Source: Savagea sp.
Lineage (GTDB): Bacteria; Bacillota; Bacilli; Bacillales_A; Planococcaceae
Direction: 5' to 3'
NCBI GenBank assembly: GCA_030152265.1
Contig: JASLHQ010000039.1
Location: 1 to 10,468, forward strand
Length of the DNA: 10,468 nucleotides
Within the stretch, counting starts at the first letter, position 1. Each line of letters opens with the position of its first letter. The notes below the pieces were generated by a model, which searched no databases, was not told the DNA's origin, and saw nothing but the letters and a program-made list of their open reading frames with translations. A program made the position numbers and the translations under genes. Below, piece by piece: positions 6,746 through 10,468 of the stretch.

Positions 6746-7372
6746 ATGCTTCTATGGAGCAGTATTGCGATTGTCCTCGGGTATTTATTCGGTTCATTAC
6801 ACGGCTCGATATTAGCAAGTCGCTTATCTGGTCGCAATTTAAAAGAGCTCGGCACGAAAAATGCAGGCGCTTCTAACGCATTTATTGAACTCGGGAAAGG
6901 ATACGGCGTATTAGTTGCTGTCGTCGATATTTCAAAAGGGGCAATTGCTATTGGCACGATGGCACTTTTGCTTCAACAATTTTCTTCGATTGAGCCTTCT
7001 TTATCGTTTTTTTTATATACGCTTACCGGAACATTTGCCGTCATCGGTCATAACTTTCCCGTATGGATGAAGTTTAACGGTGGAAAAGGTACAGCGACGA
7101 TGATTGGCATGATGCTCGCACTCGATTGGCATTGGGGTTTGTTCGCACTCGCCGCATTCCTCATCATTACGTGGTTAACTGACTATATCGTAATCGGTGG
7201 ACTCATGTTGTATCTCGTTTTAATTGTCGAAACGTTAACGAAACATTCCGTCATAAGTTTTTGGGTTGCGCTCGGGCTGTTAGTCGTGATGATTTATCAA
7301 CACCGAGAAAACTTTGAACGCATCCACTTAAAAACAGAAAAGCGCGTATCTGCTGCTTTTCGCTCGAAATAG
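6746..7372 (+). CDS. PlsY-family glycerol-3-phosphate acyltransferase (divergent paralog)
   Basis: PlsY enzymes transfer an acyl group from acyl-phosphate to glycerol 3-phosphate, the first step of membrane phospholipid synthesis. This 208-residue multi-helix membrane protein has the opening GYLFGSLHGSILASRL (12-27), the second motif GHNFPVWMKFNGGKGTAT (101-118), and a C-terminal YQHRENFERIHLKTEKR (184-200) like the RHR..NI.R....TE segment of the family. The first cytosolic motif is atypical: LGTKNAGASN (35-44) where standard PlsY has GSGNxGATN, and the Arg usually just before it is absent. Length is close to normal (about 190-210). It may be a second PlsY with altered specificity rather than the essential housekeeping copy, so I leave the symbol empty. 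GGAGG lies 8 bases before the ATG. The gene is a monocistron closed by a terminator. Confidence 0.85.
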   Translation: MLLWSSIAIVLGYLFGSLHGSILASRLSGRNLKELGTKNAGASNAFIELGKGYGVLVAVVDISKGAIAIGTMALLLQQFSSIEPSLSFFLYTLTGTFAVIGHNFPVWMKFNGGKGTATMIGMMLALDWHWGLFALAAFLIITWLTDYIVIGGLMLYLVLIVETLTKHSVISFWVALGLLVVMIYQHRENFERIHLKTEKRVSAAFRSK

Positions 7373-7377
7373 AAATG

Positions 7378-7412
7378 GTCCGCCTCACGAATTTCGTGGG
7401 CGGACTTTTTTT
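7378..7412 (+). terminator. Intrinsic terminator of the plsY-like gene
   Basis: GTCCGCC (7378-7384) pairs with GGCGGAC (7399-7405), and the inner CACGA/TCGTG pairs (7386-7390 with 7394-7398) close on a 3-base loop; seven T follow (7406-7412). The T run overlaps the stop codon (7413..7411) of the convergent rhodanese-MBL gene. On the minus strand the U tail is poor, so that gene may terminate less efficiently here. Confidence 0.88.
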
Positions 7413-8541
7413 AAGAGTGGTGAACCGCGCAACGGTTCGGACCAATCTCCAACTCTTGCCATTCTTCAATTGACGCTTCTTCCATACCGCGATTCAATTC
7501 TACAATACGTTCAAAGTTCGGTGGCTTCACAGAACTTGCTGAACGTTCTACTTGCGATAAAAATTCTTCTTTTGACGCTTCAAACATTTTCTCATTTTGC
7601 TGACGAATGGCACCTAACGTATTTCCGATGTAGCGACTTTCGTTCAACTCGGTTTTTAAATCGGCATAATGTCCCGGTAAAACGATGACATCATCTGCAA
7701 TTTGAGCGACTTTCGATTGAACGGTATCGAATAAATCTTCCGCCCATTCGCGCACTTTATTCCCTAAATCTGGGCGACCGAGACCGCTAACGAAAATCGT
7801 ATCTCCCGAAAAGAGCAAGCGATCATTGACGAAAAATGAGACGCTTCCCGGTGTATGTCCAGGTGTTTTCACTGCGAGCACTTCTAACTTCACTTGCTCA
7901 AAGCGAATTTCATCATGATGTTCTAAAGGTTCAAAGTCGAACACTGCCCCTTCACTTTTCATAATGTAATATTGAGCACCTGTTTCGTTTGCTAACATGC
8001 GTCCTCCTGAAATGTGGTCCGCATGTAAATGCGAGTCAACGATATGTGTAATGCGAGCACCGTGCTCTTTCGCAAAGTTTACATATACGTCTGTAAATCG
8101 TGCTGGGTCGACGACGAGTGCTTCCTCTCCTGACATGACCATGTACGAGAGACAACCTTTTCCGATACGGATAAATTGATAAACATCGACATTCTCATCC
8201 TCATACACTTTAACAGGAGCTAACTCTTCACTCCACGTCTGCATACCACCTTGTAAATAGGAAACATCATACCCGAGCGGCTCAAGCAATTCCGCAGCGT
8301 ACACGGACGAAATTTCTTTCGCGCATACGACGAGAATCGGACGGTCTTTTGGGAGCTCTGCAATATGCGCCTCAGGATCTTCTTTCATCTCACTGTAAGG
8401 TACGTTGTACGAACATACTTCCGGACCTTCTATTTTCCAATCAGCGAACGCATCGCGTGAGCGCACGTCTAATATACAAATTTCTTCTCTATTTAAAATC
8501 GCTTCCGCCACTTCCGTAGCAGTTCTCGGTTGTACTGTCAT
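7411..8541 (-). CDS. Rhodanese / metallo-beta-lactamase fusion, probable persulfide dioxygenase
   Basis: The 376-residue cytoplasmic protein joins an N-terminal rhodanese domain (about 8-108) to an ETHE1-like metallo-beta-lactamase domain (about 118-295) and a helical tail. The rhodanese part has the CH2A-like ILDVRS and an active-site loop VVCAKEISS with the likely persulfide-carrying Cys73. The MBL part has HLHADH (His171, His173, Asp175, His176), TPGHTPGS (His229), FSGDT (Asp247) and LPGHY (His291), the metal-site pattern of persulfide dioxygenases and glyoxalase-II-like enzymes. The neighbouring CstR-type repressor supports a role in oxidising or transferring persulfide sulfur. Domain order is opposite to PDO-rhodanese fusions such as CstB, where the dioxygenase comes first. 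The start is ATG at 8541 (GGAGG spaced 8); an in-frame TTG at 8547 sits too close to that site. Dioxygenase activity is inferred, not shown. Confidence 0.88.
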   Translation of the reverse strand: MTVQPRTATEVAEAILNREEICILDVRSRDAFADWKIEGPEVCSYNVPYSEMKEDPEAHIAELPKDRPILVVCAKEISSVYAAELLEPLGYDVSYLQGGMQTWSEELAPVKVYEDENVDVYQFIRIGKGCLSYMVMSGEEALVVDPARFTDVYVNFAKEHGARITHIVDSHLHADHISGGRMLANETGAQYYIMKSEGAVFDFEPLEHHDEIRFEQVKLEVLAVKTPGHTPGSVSFFVNDRLLFSGDTIFVSGLGRPDLGNKVREWAEDLFDTVQSKVAQIADDVIVLPGHYADLKTELNESRYIGNTLGAIRQQNEKMFEASKEEFLSQVERSASSVKPPNFERIVELNRGMEEASIEEWQELEIGPNRCAVHHS

Positions 8542-8570
8542 GAACAATTCCTCCGTTCTTTATTTTCATT

Positions 8571-8599
8571 ATCATATCGAGCGTATTTTCACTCGTCAA
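8571..8599 (-). promoter_or_regulatory. sigma-A promoter of the rhodanese-MBL gene
   Basis: TTGACG (8599-8594) and TATGAT (8576-8571) are separated by exactly 17 bases on the minus strand, about 30 bases before the ATG. It lies after the cstR terminator, so the gene can be expressed independently. No CstR-like ATACC...GGTAT palindrome is visible in or near it. Confidence 0.72.
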
Positions 8600-8621
8600 C
8601 TAACGTGTTTATCATTTGACG

Positions 8622-8655
8622 AAAAAAATCCTCTCAACACAATCGTCGAGAGGAT
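8622..8655 (-). terminator. Intrinsic terminator of cstR
   Basis: On the minus strand ATCCTCTC (8655-8648) pairs perfectly with GAGAGGAT (8635-8628), leaving a 12-base loop and seven T (8628-8622). It follows the cstR stop by 11 bases and separates it from the rhodanese-MBL gene. Confidence 0.9.
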
Positions 8656-8666
8656 CGATTTTAAAA

Positions 8667-8933
8667 TTAACGACTTTTCACAAGTAAATCCACTGCTTCT
8701 TGAACAATTTCCTCTTGTGTTTTAGGCTCTTCACCATCGGTTTGTTGAATGCAATCGATCAAGTTAGAACTGACGATAACACCGATTGTACGGTCGATTG
8801 CGGAACGAGCAGCCGTAAGCTGAGTGACGACATCTTTACATTCTTTTTGCTCTTCCATCATGCGCAAAATGCCTTTAATTTGGCCTTCTACACGTTTGAG
8901 ACGGTTTCGGATTTTTGCATCATAATCCGTCAT
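8667..8933 (-). CDS. cstR: CsoR/CstR-family repressor, probably persulfide-sensing CstR type
   Basis: The 88-residue all-helical DNA-binding protein belongs to the CsoR/RcnR/FrmR family: RLKRVEGQIKGILRMM (11-26) followed by a conserved cysteine, Cys32, and a second at Cys61. In copper-sensing CsoR a His lies four residues before the second Cys (HxxxC); here it is Asn57 (NLIDC), as in CstR, whose two cysteines sense persulfides by forming polysulfide links. The pair Cys32/Cys61 matches Cys31/Cys60 of Staphylococcus aureus CstR with an offset of one. The downstream rhodanese-MBL fusion supports a reactive-sulfur role. GGAGG lies 8 bases before the ATG. A palindrome inside its own promoter suggests autorepression. 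Less likely is another CsoR-family ligand. Confidence 0.85.
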   Translation of the reverse strand: MTDYDAKIRNRLKRVEGQIKGILRMMEEQKECKDVVTQLTAARSAIDRTIGVIVSSNLIDCIQQTDGEEPKTQEEIVQEAVDLLVKSR

Positions 8934-8967
8934 TTGGATCGCCTCCTATTCGTTTATTCTTACATTT

Positions 8968-8996
8968 ATTGTATACCCCTTAAGGTATGAAGTCAA
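8968..8996 (-). promoter_or_regulatory. sigma-A promoter of cstR
   Basis: TTGACT (8996-8991) and TACAAT (8973-8968) are separated by exactly 17 bases on the minus strand, about 35 bases before the ATG. A CstR-type palindrome fills the spacer, so binding would directly block RNA polymerase. Confidence 0.78.
8973..8988. promoter_or_regulatory. Probable CstR operator
   Basis: ATACCCCTTAAGGTAT is a palindrome with perfect ATACC/GGTAT arms around a 6-base centre. It resembles the known CsoR/CstR operator style of TACCC-type arms with a C/G tract. It lies within the -35/-10 spacer of the cstR promoter. One extra GGGGTA half-site occurs at 9010-9015 without a matching partner. Confidence 0.7.
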
Positions 8997-9048
8997 AATT
9001 TTTGATTGCGGGGTAAAAATATTCCAACATGCATTATAACCGATTTTG

Positions 9049-9057
9049 TGGTATAAT
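9049..9057 (+). promoter_or_regulatory. Extended -10 promoter of the DUF2187 gene
   Basis: TGG followed by a perfect TATAAT (9052-9057) gives an extended -10 element. No good -35 is visible at the right distance. Transcription would begin near 9064, leaving a leader of about 110 bases before the start codon. Confidence 0.5.
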
Positions 9058-9106
9058 CATAGTGAGTTGATAGGGATTATCTAATTCAAATACAACCTTA
9101 CTGTCG

Positions 9107-9136
9107 TCGTCCATCGTATGTTTCGGACGATTTTTT
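9107..9136 (+). terminator. Terminator-like hairpin in the DUF2187 leader (possible attenuator)
   Basis: TCGTCC (9107-9112) pairs with GGACGA (9125-9130), giving a 6-bp GC-containing stem and a 12-base loop, followed by six T (9131-9136). It lies upstream of the gene, between its promoter and its ribosome binding site. A competing pairing of CGTCG (9105-9109) with CGACG (9143-9147) would disrupt the hairpin. No known riboswitch or T-box motif was recognised. Confidence 0.45.
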
Positions 9137-9172
9137 AACTTTCGACGCACTAAGGTGAGGGAGGGAATTCGA

Positions 9173-9394
9173 TTGTCATTTCCAAGACGGGAAAAAAAGG
9201 TTTCGGATTTCGTCGCAGCGCGCCAAGTGGATGAGAAAATTGCATTCGTTCGAAACGACCACGAAGTGACCGGCACGATTCATAAAATTTTAGAAAACTC
9301 AGTCATCGTTCGTATCTCTGATCGCGATGCCGAGTTGATCGGTGCACCATCCGATTTAACAGTCGTTGCCCATAAAAACTATTCGGTCGTGTAA
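9173..9394 (+). CDS. DUF2187 (YkvS-like) small protein
   Basis: The 73-residue cytoplasmic protein has a charged N-terminal extension (MSFPRREKKVSDFVAAR) followed by a small beta-rich domain. The pattern KIAFVRNDHEVTGTIHKILE, NSVIVRISD and the ending LTVVAHKNYSVV matches the DUF2187 family, whose Bacillus subtilis member YkvS is shorter (about 60 residues) and ends similarly in VVNHKNY. The function is unknown. The start is taken as TTG at 9173, because GGAGGG (9160-9165) precedes it by 7 bases; a GTG at 9155 would overlap that site and add six residues. The gene is preceded by a long leader with a terminator-like hairpin and closed by its own terminator, so it is a short monocistronic unit. 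Confidence 0.8.
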   Translation: MSFPRREKKVSDFVAARQVDEKIAFVRNDHEVTGTIHKILENSVIVRISDRDAELIGAPSDLTVVAHKNYSVV

Positions 9395-9398
9395 TACG

Positions 9399-9437
9399 AA
9401 AATTCCTCTATACACAAATGTATGGAGGAATTTTTTT
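9399..9437 (+). terminator. Intrinsic terminator of the DUF2187 gene
   Basis: AAATTCCTCTATAC (9400-9413) pairs with GTATGGAGGAATTT (9420-9433), 14 bp with one G-U pair and a 6-base loop, and a run of T extends to 9437. It starts 5 bases after the stop codon. The following 50 bases before pepT show no convincing promoter, so the pepT promoter remains unassigned. Confidence 0.92.
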
Positions 9438-9491
9438 GCATAATTATGTTATTATAGTATTGCTTAAATATGTTTTAAAAGGAGAATGGCT

Positions 9492-10468
9492 ATGAAACAA
9501 AAATTGATCGACCGCCTCTCAACGTATGCAAAAATCGACACGCAATCTGATGACGCAAGTACGACAACCCCTTCTACTCCAGGACAATGGGATTTGTTAC
9601 ATTTGCTTCAAACTGAGATGAAAGAAATCGGCTTACAACAGATTACATTAGATGAAAACGGTTACTTATTCGGTACACTCCCTTCTAATGTTGAAGGAAA
9701 AACACCGACGATCGGACTGCTCGCTCACGTCGATACGGCGACAGACTATACAGGAAAAAATGTACAACCACAAATTCATGAAAACTATGACGGGAAAGAT
9801 ATTAAACTGAATGAAGATGTCGTAATGCATGTCGCAGACTTCCCGAACTTAAAAAACTATGTCGGTCATACGTTAATGACGACAGATGGCACGACGTTAC
9901 TCGGTGCCGACAATAAAGCGGGAATTGCAGAAATTATGACCGCGATGGAGTTTTTAATCGAACATCCTGAAATTCCTCGCCCTACGTTCCGCATCGGCTT
10001 TACACCGGATGAAGAGATTGGCCGTGGCCCTCACAAATTCGACGTCGAGGCATTCGCTGCTGACTTCGCATACACGATGGACGGTGGTCCGATTGGAGAA
10101 CTTCAATATGAAAGCTTTAACGCTGCAGCTGCGACGGTGACGTTCCGCGGTGTTAATATTCATCCAGGTACAGCGAAAGATAAAATGATCAACTCTATTT
10201 TAATTTCACATGAATTCCAAAAAAGAATGCCAGAAGATGCGGTTCCTGAAAAAACAGATGGATATGACGGCTTCATTTACTTAATGGACGTTCAAGGTAC
10301 GACGGAAGAAACGACTCTTTCTTACATCATTCGAGACTTTGATCGCGATGCTTTTGAAGAGAAAAAACAGTACATGTACGAAGTCGAAAAAGAACTGCAA
10401 CAATTGTACGGAACATCTTGCGTCAAAGTCGACATTCAAGATCAATACTTTAACATGCGCGAAAAAAT
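9492..10468 (+). CDS. pepT: Peptidase T, aminotripeptidase of family M20B (3' truncated by window end)
   Basis: PepT is a cytoplasmic zinc aminopeptidase that removes the N-terminal residue of tripeptides during peptide nutrition and protein turnover. The visible 325 residues run in one frame from ATG 9492 to the window edge; the family is about 410 residues, so roughly 80 C-terminal residues including the last zinc-ligand His are outside. Landmarks are KIDTQSDDASTTTPSTPGQW (14-33), LLAHVDTA with His79 and catalytic Asp81, TDGTTLLGADNKAGIAEIM with bridging Asp140, FTPDEEIGRGP with general base Glu174 and ligand Glu175, YTMDGG with Asp197, and the dimerisation or lid-type domain start FRGVNIHPGTAKDKMIN (218-234). 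AAAAGGAG precedes the ATG by about 7 bases. No operon partner is visible; the upstream gene has its own terminator. Confidence 0.96.
   Translation, partial: MKQKLIDRLSTYAKIDTQSDDASTTTPSTPGQWDLLHLLQTEMKEIGLQQITLDENGYLFGTLPSNVEGKTPTIGLLAHVDTATDYTGKNVQPQIHENYDGKDIKLNEDVVMHVADFPNLKNYVGHTLMTTDGTTLLGADNKAGIAEIMTAMEFLIEHPEIPRPTFRIGFTPDEEIGRGPHKFDVEAFAADFAYTMDGGPIGELQYESFNAAAATVTFRGVNIHPGTAKDKMINSILISHEFQKRMPEDAVPEKTDGYDGFIYLMDVQGTTEETTLSYIIRDFDRDAFEEKKQYMYEVEKELQQLYGTSCVKVDIQDQYFNMREK

Noticed and set aside
8542..8547. TTG start two codons upstream for the rhodanese-MBL protein
   Set aside because: Only 2 bases separate it from the GGAGG; the ATG at 8541 has normal spacing of 8.
8594..8621. Inverted CGTCAA/TTGACG pair as a CstR operator
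   Set aside because: It lacks the ATACC/GGTAT and C/G tract pattern; it is kept only as a possible site for another factor.
9010..9015. Second CstR operator upstream of the first
   Set aside because: Only one GGGGTA half-site is present, with no matching arm at a suitable distance.
9061..9172. T-box riboswitch in the DUF2187 leader
   Set aside because: The conserved T-box sequence and specifier-loop features are not visible, and the downstream gene is not an amino-acid gene.

Overview
This window looks like ordinary chromosome from a low-to-mid GC Gram-positive bacterium of the order Bacillales (Bacillota). The grounds are strong AGGAGG-type ribosome binding sites, sigma-A-like promoters, U-tract terminators after almost every gene, a Bacillus-style S-box (SAM-I) riboswitch, a CcpA-type cre site, and YitT, DUF2187 (YkvS-like), CstR and PepT proteins of Bacillales type. 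The genus cannot be fixed from the sequence; something Exiguobacterium- or Bacillaceae-like is only a guess. No tRNA, rRNA, transposon, CRISPR array or phage gene was seen.

Layout, left to right. Positions 1-172 hold the 3' end of an unrecognised plus-strand gene. A minus-strand TRAP transporter operon of the TAXI type runs from 3828 down to 220: solute-binding lipoprotein, an internal terminator, a DUF1850 membrane-anchored protein, then a fused 4TM/12TM permease that overlaps the DUF1850 gene by 4 bases (ATGA). Its upstream region carries a good cre site. A YitT-family membrane protein (plus, 4171-5058) converges on metY (minus, 5097-6383). metY sits behind a complete SAM-I riboswitch whose aptamer, anti-terminator and terminator can be traced base by base. 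Divergent from it is a plsY-like acyltransferase gene (plus, 6746-7372) with an atypical first motif.

The most interesting part is a persulfide-detoxification module on the minus strand. A CstR-type repressor gene (8667-8933) has the Cys-Asn-Cys sensing pattern rather than the copper-binding Cys-His-Cys, with a palindromic operator exactly between its own -35 and -10. Downstream is a rhodanese plus metallo-beta-lactamase fusion (7411-8541) resembling persulfide dioxygenase fusions, but with the rhodanese domain at the N-terminus. The fusion gene has its own promoter and a terminator separates it from cstR, so the repressor-target link is not straightforward. On the other side of the cstR promoter, a small DUF2187 gene (TTG start at 9173) has a roughly 110-base leader containing a terminator-like hairpin, a possible attenuator. 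The window ends inside pepT (from 9492), the tripeptidase gene.

Three convergent gene pairs each share one compact hairpin terminator, so transcription units here are short and well insulated. I see no plainly new system. The points worth following are the cstR/rhodanese-MBL regulation, the DUF2187 leader, and the unrecognised partial gene at the left edge.
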